Positions 42,305 through 50,978 of a DNA stretch of 64,000 bases are shown here, piece after piece. Source of the stretch: Polynucleobacter sp. 78F-HAINBA (GTDB taxonomy: Bacteria > Pseudomonadota > Gammaproteobacteria > Burkholderiales > Burkholderiaceae); assembly GCF_018882325.1 (NCBI RefSeq), contig NZ_JACVOQ010000004.1, positions 202,425-266,424 on the forward strand, given 5' to 3'. Under the pieces are notes generated by a model. It did no database searches. It saw only the letters and a list, made by a program, of their open reading frames with translations, and was not told the origin of the DNA. Made by a program: the position numbers and the translations under genes. The stretch's first letter is position 1, and every line of letters begins with the position of its first letter.

Positions 42305-44499
42305 AGGTTAACTTTCTCGATAAGTTGCGTCTTGAGGCCAAGTTCGACGACTTCACGGTGATTGCTGATCAGCCCATTCGATATAAAGGCAATGGTTCAG
42401 CCCCTGGACCTTTTGATTACTTCCTAGCCTCATCAGCCTTGTGCGCAGCCTATTTTGTGAAGTTGTATTGCGATACACGCAATATTTCAACTGAGAACAT
42501 TCGGCTTTCACAAAATAATATTGTTGATCCAGAGAACCGCTACCAGCAAATTTTCAAAATCCAAGTTGAGCTGCCGGAAGATATCTCCGCGAACGATCGT
42601 CAGGGGATATTGCGCTCGATTGAGCGCTGTACAGTAAAAAAAGTTGTTCAAGCGGGACCCGAGTTTGTGATCGAAGAAGTCAAAAACTTAGATGCTGATG
42701 CGCAGACTTTGTTGACGCTAAAGCCGGCCTCTGATGCAAGCACCTATATCGTGGGGAAGGATTTACCTCTGGAGCAAACGATTGCCAATATGTCTAGCGT
42801 GTTAGCAAACTTAGGAATCAAGATTGAAATCGCCTCATGGCGCAACCTGATTCCTAATGTGTGGTCTTTGCATATTCGTGATGCGCACTCGCCAATGTGC
42901 TTTACAAATGGCAAAGGCTCTACCAAGGAAAGTGCTCTGGCCTCAGCGCTTGGTGAGTATATTGAGCGACTCAGCAACAATCACTTTTACGCCGGGGCAT
43001 TCTGGGGTGAAGATATTGCTAATGGTGCATTTGTTCATTATCCGAATGAACGCTGGTTTAAGCCGGGGCCAAAAGATTCGCTCCCCCCAGAAATTCTTGA
43101 TGAGTATTGCCTCAAGATTTTTAATGCTGATGGTGAACTAGGTGGCTCACATTTAATTGATACTAATTCCGGTAATGTCGAGCGCGGGATTTGTTCTTTG
43201 CCATATATTCGTCAGTCCGATGGCGAGACAGTTTATTTTCCATCGAACCTCATTGAAAATCTCTATGTCAGTAATGGCATGAGTGCTGGCAACACCTTAG
43301 CTGAGGCTCAGGTGCAGTGCTTGTCAGAGATTTTCGAGCGGGCAGTGAAGCGAGAAATTATTGAAGGTGAAATTGCTTTACCTGATGTGCCACAAGAAGT
43401 TCTCGCTAAATATCCCGGCATTCTGGAAGGCATTCAGAGTCTTGAGGATCAAGGTTTTCCAGTATTAGTCAAGGACGCATCATTAGGCGGCGTCTACCCA
43501 GTCATGTGCGTTACTCTGATGAACCCAAGAACAGGCGGAGTATTTGCATCCTTTGGCGCCCATCCAAGCTTGGAGGTGGCGCTTGAGCGGAGTTTGACTG
43601 AATTGCTTCAAGGCCGCAGCCTAGAGGGCTTGAATGATTTACCCCCGCCCACTTTCGCAAGTGAGGCAGTGACTGAGCCAAATAATTTTGTTGAACACTT
43701 TATTGATTCAAGTGGAATTGTGTCGTGGCGATTCTTCAGTGCAAAATCAGATTACGATTTTGTTGAGTGGGATTTTTCTGGCAAGGGCGAAAACTCAAAT
43801 GCTCAAGAGGCTGCCACCCTATTTGGCATTCTTGAATCTTTGGGTAAGGAGTCATACGTTGCGGTATATGACCAGTTGGGTGCAATCGCATGTCGAATCT
43901 TAGTGCCAGGGTATTCCGAGGTTTATCCAATAGAAGATTTGATTTGGGATAACACCAATAAGGCGCTGTTGTTCCGCACCGATATTTTGAATTTATCAAA
44001 TTTGAATAATGCCGGATTGAATGCACTACTTGAGCGCTTAGAAAATAATGAGCTTGATGAGTACGGCGATATTGCTACATTGATTGGCATTGAATTCGAT
44101 GAAAATACGCCTTGGGGTCAGCTAACAGTTCTCGAACTAAAGCTATTGATCCATCTTGCCTTAAAGCAATTTGAAGAGGCTCATGAGCTTGTCGGCGCCT
44201 TCCTTCAATACAACGACAATACAGTAGAACGCAAATTGTTTTATCAGGCTTTAAGTGCGGCACTCGAGATTGTCCTAAACGATGATCTCAATCTTGAGGA
44301 CTACGAAGTCAATTTGCGTAGAATGTTTGGCGCCGAAAGAATGGATGCTGTCATGGGCTCAGTCGACGGAAGTGTTCGTTTCTATGGATTGACTCCAACC
44401 AGCATGAAGTTAGGGGGCCTCGATAGGCATCATCGTCTAATAGATAGCTATAAGAAACTGCATGCTGCCAGAGCAAAGGCTGTAGCTAGCGGTAGTTAG
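42295..44499 (+). CDS. OsmC domain / YcaO domain fusion protein
   Basis: A 734-residue fusion. Residues 1-140 look like an OsmC fold (NGSAPGPFDYFLASSALCAAYFVKL, with a conserved cysteine as in peroxide-reducing OsmC/YhfA proteins). From about residue 150 it resembles E. coli YcaO: KGSTKESALASALGEYIERL and EAQVQCLSEIFERAVKREI carry the ATP-binding glutamates, and the C-terminal region is helical, TPR-like. YcaO enzymes use ATP to activate amide bonds; E. coli YcaO is linked to beta-methylthiolation of ribosomal protein S12. No peptide precursor gene is visible nearby, which favours a housekeeping role. Confidence 0.88.
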   Translation: MEIKVNFLDKLRLEAKFDDFTVIADQPIRYKGNGSAPGPFDYFLASSALCAAYFVKLYCDTRNISTENIRLSQNNIVDPENRYQQIFKIQVELPEDISANDRQGILRSIERCTVKKVVQAGPEFVIEEVKNLDADAQTLLTLKPASDASTYIVGKDLPLEQTIANMSSVLANLGIKIEIASWRNLIPNVWSLHIRDAHSPMCFTNGKGSTKESALASALGEYIERLSNNHFYAGAFWGEDIANGAFVHYPNERWFKPGPKDSLPPEILDEYCLKIFNADGELGGSHLIDTNSGNVERGICSLPYIRQSDGETVYFPSNLIENLYVSNGMSAGNTLAEAQVQCLSEIFERAVKREIIEGEIALPDVPQEVLAKYPGILEGIQSLEDQGFPVLVKDASLGGVYPVMCVTLMNPRTGGVFASFGAHPSLEVALERSLTELLQGRSLEGLNDLPPPTFASEAVTEPNNFVEHFIDSSGIVSWRFFSAKSDYDFVEWDFSGKGENSNAQEAATLFGILESLGKESYVAVYDQLGAIACRILVPGYSEVYPIEDLIWDNTNKALLFRTDILNLSNLNNAGLNALLERLENNELDEYGDIATLIGIEFDENTPWGQLTVLELKLLIHLALKQFEEAHELVGAFLQYNDNTVERKLFYQALSAALEIVLNDDLNLEDYEVNLRRMFGAERMDAVMGSVDGSVRFYGLTPTSMKLGGLDRHHRLIDSYKKLHAARAKAVASGS

Positions 44500-44561
44500 G
44501 GCTACGGTAAGAGCATTTGGCAGCAATTTTCAGTGTTTACCCAAGACTTATCGGCGATAGA

Positions 44562-44574
44562 CCCGTTTTTCGGG
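44562..44574 (+). terminator. Small hairpin after the OsmC-YcaO gene
   Basis: CCCG and CGGG form a short stem around a TTTTT loop about 60 bp after the stop codon. No T-run follows, so it is a weak terminator candidate. Confidence 0.25.
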
Positions 44575-44583
44575 CTGGAATAG

Positions 44584-44646
44584 AGTTTCATTTATAATTC
44601 CAACTCTTGGCCTGGTAGCTCAGTCGGTAGAGCAGAGGATTGAAAA
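44584..44646 (+). repeat. Duplicated promoter and 5' half of tRNA-Phe (attachment-site remnant)
   Basis: These 63 nt are identical to 51301-51363, which comprise the TATAAT-containing upstream region and the first 38 nt of the intact tRNA-Phe gene. Identity stops in the anticodon loop (TTGAAAA); the next bases (GCTAGG) are unrelated. The copy cannot make a functional tRNA, although its promoter may still fire. It marks the left edge of the accessory block. Confidence 0.93.
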
Positions 44647-44941
44647 GCTAGGATAGAGGACTAAAACAGTTCTGCACATTGGGTCTTAGCTGGTTGTGAC
44701 CTACCGCCCTACAAGCACCGAATCTATTGGCTCACAGCGGTTTCGAATATTTCCCAAATGGCATCGACAGCGTCTAGTTGGAGAAATATTTTTTCACATA
44801 TAGAGCCGCAAAGTTTAGCCATAGAACTCTGAATCTTTTGATTAAGCAATAAGAATTTAAATAGATTCAAGCAAGGGATTGTTGTCTAATAAAAGAGTAA
44901 GAGCCAAGTGTTAATTTTTTAATCTCTCTTTGGGCGCACTA
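44647..44941. other. Gene-poor stretch after the tRNA 5' copy
   Basis: About 295 bp without a convincing gene. On the minus strand an open frame at 44724-44822 encodes 32 residues (MAKLCGSICEKIFLQLDAVD then AIWEIFETAVSQ) with coding-like composition but no ribosome-binding site. The right half is AT-rich and probably holds the promoter of the next gene. It may be the remnant of the original insert boundary. Confidence 0.35.
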
Positions 44942-46321
44942 ATGTCTAGAAATCCCTCTCTAATTTCTCATCTTCGAAATTCTTTGGCTCAAGAGCTTCA
45001 CTCATGGATGAATTTAATTAGAACTGATTGGCACTGGTTATTGCTGCTATGCGTTGGCATAACCGCTTTAATTATTCTCAGCCGCCCTTTGCCGCCAAAG
45101 GATGTTTATTTCGCTGTTGGACAAGAAGGCTCAACATTTGAAATGCTTGGAAAAAAGTTTATTCCCTATTTTGAGGCTGAGGGTGTTCACCTTCACTTGG
45201 TTAATACCCAGGGCTCCGCAAAAAGTCTTGTCGATCTTGCGGATAAGGGAAACGCTGTTAATGCGGCACTCATGATTGGCGGTGTAGCCGATAGCGGGGC
45301 CTATCCAGGATTGAGATCGCTTGGAAGCGTTGAATATGCTCCACTTTGGCTGTTTTATAGGGGGCCAGAATTTCATGGACCAAAGCCATTTGCGTATTTT
45401 TCAACCAAACAAGTCTCGGTTGGCCCGAGTGGAAGTGCGGCCGAGATTATCTTGCGAAGGATATTGGCTTTAAGCGGAATTTCCATCGAGGGTCGACCTA
45501 ATGTGCTCAAAATACCGAACAAAGATGCTATTTCAAGATTGCTGAGTAATGAGATTGATGGAGTGTTCATTATGGATGGATTTAATAGCCCTAATATTCA
45601 GGAGCTATTACAACATCCTGACATCCATGTTCTCAATTTTAGTTATGCACCTGCCTATGTAAAAAAATTACCCTACATGAGTGTGGTGACTATTCCTAAG
45701 GGCTCTTTAGATCTAAACAAAGCCTACCCCGCTGAAGATATACAGATGTTAGCTTCAACAGTCACCCTCTTAATTCAGAAGGATATGCATCCTGCGGTAC
45801 AGAGCATTTTCCTTTTAGCCGCGGAAAAAATTTCTAATGAACTAGACCAATTCTTTGCAAAGCCAGAATTTTTTCCAGCTTATGTAGATCATGCAGTTGC
45901 AATTAGTCCGATTGCTAAAAGATTTTATGAGGGCGGCAGGATGCCGATGTTGGAGCGACTACCAGTTTGGCTTTCAAGTTACATCGATCGCATGTGGCTT
46001 ATATTACTAGGGCTATTAGCAGTAATTTATCCAATTTTTAGGTTGTTACCTAGCTATAGAAGCAAGCACTCGCTAATGATTATTGAGGATGGCTATGATG
46101 AGATTCAAGAAATTGATCAATTATCTGCGAATACAAATAATCCAGATCTCCTTAGGAAGTTATTGATTAGGTTGGAGCAACTCGATAAAGACACCCGGGA
46201 TGGGTGGGTATCCTCAGAGGAGAAGAATCGCCTATACACAATGAAGGGTGCACTTAATTTAGTGCGTAACCAAGTCTTATCAAAATTAGAGAAGAATGCT
46301 TCTAGCATTAATGAGAACTAA
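44942..46321 (+). CDS. TAXI-family (TRAP-type) solute-binding protein, membrane-anchored
   Basis: A 459-residue protein of the TAXI/NMT1-like periplasmic binding family. A membrane helix near residues 30-46 (LLLLCVGITALIILS) is followed by VYFAVGQEGSTFEMLGKKFI, and the binding domain includes VSVGPSGSAAEIILRRILAL. A second membrane helix (about 340-360) and a cytosolic tail of about 90 charged residues follow. No TRAP permease is nearby. The two anchors and tail suggest a sensor or tethered binding protein rather than a free transporter component. I chose ATG 44942; a TTG lies four codons upstream. Confidence 0.82.
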   Translation: MSRNPSLISHLRNSLAQELHSWMNLIRTDWHWLLLLCVGITALIILSRPLPPKDVYFAVGQEGSTFEMLGKKFIPYFEAEGVHLHLVNTQGSAKSLVDLADKGNAVNAALMIGGVADSGAYPGLRSLGSVEYAPLWLFYRGPEFHGPKPFAYFSTKQVSVGPSGSAAEIILRRILALSGISIEGRPNVLKIPNKDAISRLLSNEIDGVFIMDGFNSPNIQELLQHPDIHVLNFSYAPAYVKKLPYMSVVTIPKGSLDLNKAYPAEDIQMLASTVTLLIQKDMHPAVQSIFLLAAEKISNELDQFFAKPEFFPAYVDHAVAISPIAKRFYEGGRMPMLERLPVWLSSYIDRMWLILLGLLAVIYPIFRLLPSYRSKHSLMIIEDGYDEIQEIDQLSANTNNPDLLRKLLIRLEQLDKDTRDGWVSSEEKNRLYTMKGALNLVRNQVLSKLEKNASSINEN

Positions 46322-46400
46322 TTCTTTGGGTCTTTAGGTGCCATATCCAATAAAACCTCGATAGATAGAGGATGGTTGATTATCCGTTCCATTTAGAACA

Positions 46401-46431
46401 AAAAAGTTAAGCGTCTGGTTAATAGACGCTT
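46401..46431 (-). terminator. Terminator of the FixJ-like regulator gene
   Basis: AAGCGTCT and AGACGCTT form an 8-bp stem with a 7-nt loop. On the minus strand the hairpin is followed by AACTTTTTT, a good Rho-independent signature. It lies 12 bp past the stop of the gene at 46443. It also separates it from the convergent TAXI gene. Confidence 0.75.
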
Positions 46432-46442
46432 GCTATGTAAAA

Positions 46443-47084
46443 TTATTGCTGATGAGAGATGGCTAGCTTTAATAAACTTGCCGCTCTATTCACTCCGAGC
46501 TTATCCATGACATTGGCTCGATGTGCTTCAACTGTTTTGAGTGAAATATTTAAAGTCTCACCAACCTCTCTATTGGTGCACCCTGCAACAATGCACTCTA
46601 AAACTTCTCGTTCGCGTTTCGTTAGAGTTTTTAGTTTGGACTGCGCTGCTTGCACTTCTAAATTTTGCTTTTGCTCTAGATAAGCTTTTGACAACATATT
46701 CTCTACTAGACTACAAAGTTGATTTTCTTTAAACGGCTTTTCTAAAAAATCTACTGCGCCTTGTTTAATTGCTTGAACAGCTAATTTCACTTCCCCATAT
46801 CCAGTAACTATCGCAACAGGAAACAGGTGACCATCCTCACGAAGCCTATTTTGAAGTTCAATCCCCGACATGCCTGGCAGTCTCATGTCCAATAAGGCGC
46901 AAGCCACTGTTGCAGAATCGGTGCTGGCAAGTGCTTGTAAAAAACGCTCGGCATTTTCATGACAGCTCACCATAAACCCATTTGATTCAAGTAACCAGGA
47001 TAGCGAATCCCGCGTTGCCCCATCATCATCTACTATATAAACCACGCCAGATTTAACGGGTAATTGATTGGTATTTCTGAGCAT
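46443..47084 (-). CDS. FixJ/LuxR-type response regulator
   Basis: A 213-residue two-component regulator. The receiver domain begins GVVYIVDDDGATRDSLSWLL, has the phospho-aspartate in CALLDMRLPGMSGIEL and the conserved lysine in FLEKPF. The C-terminal LuxR-type helix-turn-helix is LTKREREVLECIVAGCTNRE followed by VGETLNISLKTVEAHRANVM. No histidine kinase is adjacent. It converges with the TAXI-protein gene and diverges from the phasin gene. Confidence 0.92.
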   Translation of the reverse strand: MLRNTNQLPVKSGVVYIVDDDGATRDSLSWLLESNGFMVSCHENAERFLQALASTDSATVACALLDMRLPGMSGIELQNRLREDGHLFPVAIVTGYGEVKLAVQAIKQGAVDFLEKPFKENQLCSLVENMLSKAYLEQKQNLEVQAAQSKLKTLTKREREVLECIVAGCTNREVGETLNISLKTVEAHRANVMDKLGVNRAASLLKLAISHQQ

Positions 47085-47163
47085 GTTGCCTATCTAGGGT
47101 TCTAACAGTCATTTCATCATATGCAATTTATTAGCTGTGGATATTAGGTAATCACCCTAAATA

Positions 47164-47230
47164 TGTTGCGTCGCAGCAAATAGGCCTTGTTTTGTCGCCA
47201 AAGTGCTCTTAAAATGGTGCATCGCAGCAA
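47164..47230 (+). promoter_or_regulatory. Phasin promoter with two PhaR-like inverted repeats
   Basis: Two 16-bp repeats, TGTTGCGTCGCAGCAA (47164-47179) and TGGTGCATCGCAGCAA (47215-47230), lie 51 bp apart start to start. Between them are a -35 (TTGTTT, 47187-47192) and a -10 (TAAAAT, 47210-47215) with 17-bp spacing. The second repeat would cover the transcription start. The same layout occurs upstream of the second phasin gene. TGC/GCA repeats of this kind resemble known PhaR operators. Confidence 0.75.
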
Positions 47231-47262
47231 AATACAGCTATCTAACCAATAAAGGAAATGCC

Positions 47263-47838
47263 ATGTTTCAGAATCAATTAAATGACCAGATTGCCCAAGC
47301 TCAAGCTAAGGCTCTAGAAAACGCTAAACATTTGGCTGAAGTGGCCGCCAAGAGCGCACAAGAATTGGCAGAAATTAATCAAGCTGCCGCTAAAGACGCA
47401 ATGGTTGTAGCCCAAGAAGCTAGCGCCCAATTGTCCGCCATTAAAGATCCACAACAGTTCGCTAACTTAGGCCAGCAAGAAGCCGCTCAAGAAGTGGCTA
47501 AGTATGCTGCTGCTTATCAAGCCAAAGTAAGCAATGTTCTTCGCAACGCCAATAAAGAAGTAGCACAAGTGGTTGAGTCATCCATTGATGATGCTCGTGA
47601 TGATTTGGTGAAGTTTATTAAAGAGGCAACTAAAACTGCTCCCGCTGGTTCAGAGGCTTTTGTTTCTGCATTCAAAACAGCCTTTGAAACTTCACTTCAA
47701 CAGTTTGATCAGGCTCGAGCATCTGCAGCAGATGCAGTCGCTAGCTTTGAAAAAACAGTTGAGTCAGCATTAAGCCAGGCTCAAGGTCAGTTTGGTGAGG
47801 CGGTTAAAGCTGCTCCAAAGAAGACTCGTGCCAAGTAA
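47263..47838 (+). CDS. Phasin family protein 1
   Basis: Phasins coat polyhydroxyalkanoate granules. The 191-residue product is almost entirely helical, rich in Ala, Gln, Lys and Glu, with the core AKHLAEVAAKSAQELAEINQ and the family-typical APAGSEAFVSAFKTAFETS, and a basic C-terminus. I chose ATG 47263 (MFQNQLNDQIAQAQ) because AAAGGAAA precedes it; the longer frame would run through the operator. It is a paralogue of the protein at 62173, with similar start, core and tail. Confidence 0.92.
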   Translation: MFQNQLNDQIAQAQAKALENAKHLAEVAAKSAQELAEINQAAAKDAMVVAQEASAQLSAIKDPQQFANLGQQEAAQEVAKYAAAYQAKVSNVLRNANKEVAQVVESSIDDARDDLVKFIKEATKTAPAGSEAFVSAFKTAFETSLQQFDQARASAADAVASFEKTVESALSQAQGQFGEAVKAAPKKTRAK

Positions 47839-47865
47839 TTAAGCATATAAAGTAAGCGTTCACTC

Positions 47866-48177
47866 ATGTCCAAAGATCCTATTAATATGAAAGTATTGGT
47901 AGGCTCTTTAGATGAGCAAGTATTACAGGCTCAAGTAAGCATTTTCTTACAGGGCAAGCTTGTCATTAGCAAGTGGTTGCAAACCGCCAATGATGAGGGT
48001 GTATTCGAAGAGGCAATTGACTGGTTATTGGGTAATGATGCAGATCGTTACTTTAATGACAATCGACAAAATCTAGCCGTACAGATGATTCGTGATGTTA
48101 CTCAAAGTTTTGAAATCAGAGATGAGCATGTAGAAGATTCATATGAAGCAGCTCGTATTTGGTTTGGCGTGAGATGA
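47866..48177 (+). CDS. Hypothetical protein, 103 residues
   Basis: I do not recognise this protein. It is acidic and looks like a mixed alpha/beta domain: a beta-rich start (MKVLVGSLDEQVLQAQVSIF), then WLLGNDADRYFNDNRQNLAV, and a helical end (VEDSYEAARIWFGVR). It has no signal peptide or membrane helix. It follows the phasin gene by 27 bp, so it is probably co-transcribed and may be linked to storage granules, but this is position only. Confidence 0.75.
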   Translation: MSKDPINMKVLVGSLDEQVLQAQVSIFLQGKLVISKWLQTANDEGVFEEAIDWLLGNDADRYFNDNRQNLAVQMIRDVTQSFEIRDEHVEDSYEAARIWFGVR

Positions 48178-48241
48178 AGGCATATCCTGCTAATTAACGC
48201 AGTCATTACAATGAGGCACTCAAATTAATAGAAGTTCGTCA

Positions 48242-48559
48242 ATGAAGCCAGAAGCATTTTTAGAAAAATTAGCAAAACAAGACTTTCCAGCTCCCGTTTT
48301 AGTCGAGCGAGAGGTCGGCGGATTCTTAGACTTACATGCTCATCCTTATGAAGTTCATGCATTGGTGATTGAGGGGCAGATTGACATCACCATTGGTGGC
48401 ATCAAAAGCTCCTACTTGGCGGGAGACGCCTTTCATTTGCTGCCCAATCAAATTCATTCAGAAAACTATGGTGCTAAAGGTGTGAAGTATCTTGCCAGTA
48501 GAAAAGGCGGAGCCTTGCAAGAAGCAATTAATTTAGATGGACAGATTGTTCAGGATTAA
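48242..48559 (+). CDS. Cupin-fold protein
   Basis: A 105-residue single-domain cupin. The metal-site pattern is LHAHPYEVHALVIEGQIDIT (His, His, Glu/His, Glu-Gly), followed by the second motif GDAFHLLPNQIHSE. Such small cupins bind a metal and act as enzymes or sensors; substrate unknown. It lies 64 bp after the preceding hypothetical gene and 5 bp before a membrane-protein gene. Confidence 0.85.
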   Translation: MKPEAFLEKLAKQDFPAPVLVEREVGGFLDLHAHPYEVHALVIEGQIDITIGGIKSSYLAGDAFHLLPNQIHSENYGAKGVKYLASRKGGALQEAINLDGQIVQD

Positions 48560-48564
48560 AGGCA

Positions 48565-49365
48565 ATGATCGAATCCCTATTAAATCTATCTCTCCCCCTT
48601 TTGATTTTCGGGGTCTTCGTTGTTCTGGTCGTTTCGTCAGAGCTTGGATTTTGGATTGGTCGTCTTGCGCTAAAGATAGTTTCTAAAAACGCCCCTCATT
48701 ATTTTGATAATAGCGATGAAAATGTCAGTACCATCACGAATTCGTCATTAGCATTGCTTGCCTTATTTTTGGGGTTTACATTTTCCTCGGCGATGGATCA
48801 TTTTGAATTAAATCGTCAGGCTGTCATTAATGAGGCGGCTGTAATTAAAACAGCATATCAAGCGGCAAAACTACAACCCGCACCCTATTCCCAAGAGCTA
48901 GTTAAAGACATTCGTGAGTATGCAGATATACGGCTAGAACTGGCGTCAACTCAAAGCAATGAAAAGTCAGTTCGGGAGATCCAATATAAAAGCCAACACC
49001 AGCTTGAAAAAATATGGTCGCAATTAAGGGCCATGGCTATAAAGGACCCCCAGGGTGGCTCTTTAGATGTCTTGTTTCAGGCAATCGATAGTGTCGGAAC
49101 TGCAGAGAATGCTCGAACTGAATACTTATTAAACAATGTCCCTAATGGATTGTTTGTTCCGGTAGGGCTCTTTCTTATTTTTAATGGAGTGCTTTTGGGT
49201 GCATCCTTGGGCGAGGGGTCTAAGCGACACATCATTTTGTCTTGGGGACTGTATTTCTTGGTGGCGCTAGCAGTGGGGATCATTGCTGATCTAGACAGAC
49301 CGCTGCACGGATTCATCAATGTGGACCAGCAGGCAATGCGGATTATGCGCAGCGCCATTCATTAA
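48565..49365 (+). CDS. DUF4239 (bestrophin-like) membrane protein
   Basis: A 266-residue membrane protein with two N-terminal hydrophobic segments (about residues 8-30 and 60-80), a soluble middle of about 110 residues, and two C-terminal ones (PNGLFVPVGLFLIFNGVLLG and ILSWGLYFLVALAVGIIADL). This layout and the segment ADLDRPLHGFINVDQQAM match DUF4239 proteins, annotated as bestrophin-like. A channel role is possible but not shown. It starts 5 bp after the cupin gene. Confidence 0.8.
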   Translation: MIESLLNLSLPLLIFGVFVVLVVSSELGFWIGRLALKIVSKNAPHYFDNSDENVSTITNSSLALLALFLGFTFSSAMDHFELNRQAVINEAAVIKTAYQAAKLQPAPYSQELVKDIREYADIRLELASTQSNEKSVREIQYKSQHQLEKIWSQLRAMAIKDPQGGSLDVLFQAIDSVGTAENARTEYLLNNVPNGLFVPVGLFLIFNGVLLGASLGEGSKRHIILSWGLYFLVALAVGIIADLDRPLHGFINVDQQAMRIMRSAIH

Positions 49366-49382
49366 CTCCTAATCGATAAGTT

Positions 49383-49400
49383 GTTGTTTTAAACGACAAC
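49383..49400. repeat. Short palindrome, copy 1 of 6
   Basis: GTTGTTTTAAACGACAAC, an imperfect palindrome 17 bp after the DUF4239 gene. Its inner 16 nt are identical to the copy at 54816. Confidence 0.6.
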
Positions 49401-49511
49401 TTAAACTACCCACTACCAATCCAGACACGCTAGAACTCAATTGGATCAAATGAGGTCTTTAGGCCAGCCAACATCCAATTGACTCGCTAATTTTTGTTTT
49501 AAGATGAGTTG

Positions 49512-50978
49512 ATGTTTAGAAAATTACCACGCATAGCATCATTGGTATTCCTAATACTCAGTTTTTTCACACCCTTAAACTCGGTGGCTCAGATTCCTTC
49601 TGAGTCAGAGATAGCTCAGTCGCCCTTGCTGGGATTGAATAAAGTGATGACTGGTGACTTTGGTGGGCGAATGCTGGAGGTTCGGGCAATTCGTGTGGCA
49701 GTGCCTTATAGCAAAACCTTTTTTTATAACGACGCAGGAAATGAAATCGGTTTATTGCCGATAGTTTTGCAGGATCTCTCAATTTGGCTCAATACGCAAT
49801 ATCCTAGTTCCGCTAAAAGGATTCCCTTTGAAGTGGTTGCTTACCCTACGAAGCCAACCCAATTGGTGCCTTCTGTTATTGAGGGTAGAGCAGATATAGC
49901 GATGGGAGGATTGCAAACCAACTCAGAAGTTCCAGGAAGCATCGATTTTGTTGAGCCCATGCGTTTCCCAGCCAAAGAGGTACTAGTAACCGGCCCCAGC
50001 TCACCTGAGATTAGCGACATACTGCAGCTATCTGGTCAGACCCTGTATATAAGGCCACAATTACGCAATCACGATGGCATCATAAAATTAAATGAAACTT
50101 TAAGGACAAACAAGAAGTCCCCAGTGAAAATCGTGGCGCTGCCTGAGAATTTAGATGATGAGGGCGCTCTAGAAATGGTTAATGCGGGCCTCATACCCAA
50201 TACGGTAACTTATGATTGGATGGTCTCCATGTGGTCTAAGGCGCTTCCAAAAATTAAGCCACATCCGAATATCATTATTAATGATGATGTGCGGATGGGT
50301 TGGGCAATTCGTAAAGATAATCCTGAATTAAAGCAGGTACTCCAAAAATTTATTGATTTTGAAATGAAGCATTCGCGTGCTTTATTCGGGGAATGGGAGT
50401 CATATGCCAATCATGTGAGTAAGTTAACAGATTCGCGTGATTTAATATCTCAAAAAAGGTATCAAGAATCCATTCGATATTTCCAGACCTATGGAGCGCA
50501 ATATAACTTTGATCCATTAATGTTAGCGGCTATGGGGTATCAAGAGTCAAGATTAAATCAATCTGCTAGAAATCCTTCGGGAGCAATTGGAGTAATGCAA
50601 CTACTTCCTAGTACAGGAAAGTTAATGAATGTGGGAGACATCACTTCTTTAGAGTCTAATATCCACGCTGGAAGTAAGTATCTTGATTATTTAATGGCGC
50701 AAGGATCTCTAGGGCAAGACTTGAGTCCTGAAAACCGAGATTTATTTGCTTTTGCAAGCTATAACGCCGGACCGCATAATATTGCCAAAGCGAGGCAGCT
50801 TGCAATTGAAAAAGGCTTAAATCCGAATATCTGGTTGGACAATGTGGAGATTGCAGTTGCGCAGCTGGTTGGTATTCAAACTACAGACTATGTGCGCAAT
50901 ATTTACCGTTATTACATTGCGTATCGCCTTGCCAAGAACTTAGAGCTGCAAGAAAAGCAATCAGACCAATACAAGTAA
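49512..50978 (+). CDS. MltF-like membrane-bound lytic transglycosylase
   Basis: A 488-residue periplasmic protein with a signal peptide (about residues 1-26, MFRKLPRIASLVFLILSFF), an extracellular-solute-binding domain (about 45-300), and a C-terminal SLT domain (about 320-470). The catalytic glutamate is in LAAMGYQESRLNQSARNPSG, followed by AIGVMQLLPSTGK and AFASYNAGPHNIAKAR. MltF enzymes cut peptidoglycan glycan strands; the binding-protein domain modulates activity. Start chosen at ATG 49512, next to a TTG at 49509. Confidence 0.88.
   Translation: MFRKLPRIASLVFLILSFFTPLNSVAQIPSESEIAQSPLLGLNKVMTGDFGGRMLEVRAIRVAVPYSKTFFYNDAGNEIGLLPIVLQDLSIWLNTQYPSSAKRIPFEVVAYPTKPTQLVPSVIEGRADIAMGGLQTNSEVPGSIDFVEPMRFPAKEVLVTGPSSPEISDILQLSGQTLYIRPQLRNHDGIIKLNETLRTNKKSPVKIVALPENLDDEGALEMVNAGLIPNTVTYDWMVSMWSKALPKIKPHPNIIINDDVRMGWAIRKDNPELKQVLQKFIDFEMKHSRALFGEWESYANHVSKLTDSRDLISQKRYQESIRYFQTYGAQYNFDPLMLAAMGYQESRLNQSARNPSGAIGVMQLLPSTGKLMNVGDITSLESNIHAGSKYLDYLMAQGSLGQDLSPENRDLFAFASYNAGPHNIAKARQLAIEKGLNPNIWLDNVEIAVAQLVGIQTTDYVRNIYRYYIAYRLAKNLELQEKQSDQYK

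Noticed and set aside
44609..44646. Second functional tRNA gene
   Set aside because: Only the 5' half is present; the sequence after the anticodon loop cannot form the 3' arms.
47203..47262. Longer start of phasin 1
   Set aside because: It would translate the operator and -10 region; the ATG at 47263 has a ribosome-binding site and matches phasin 2.
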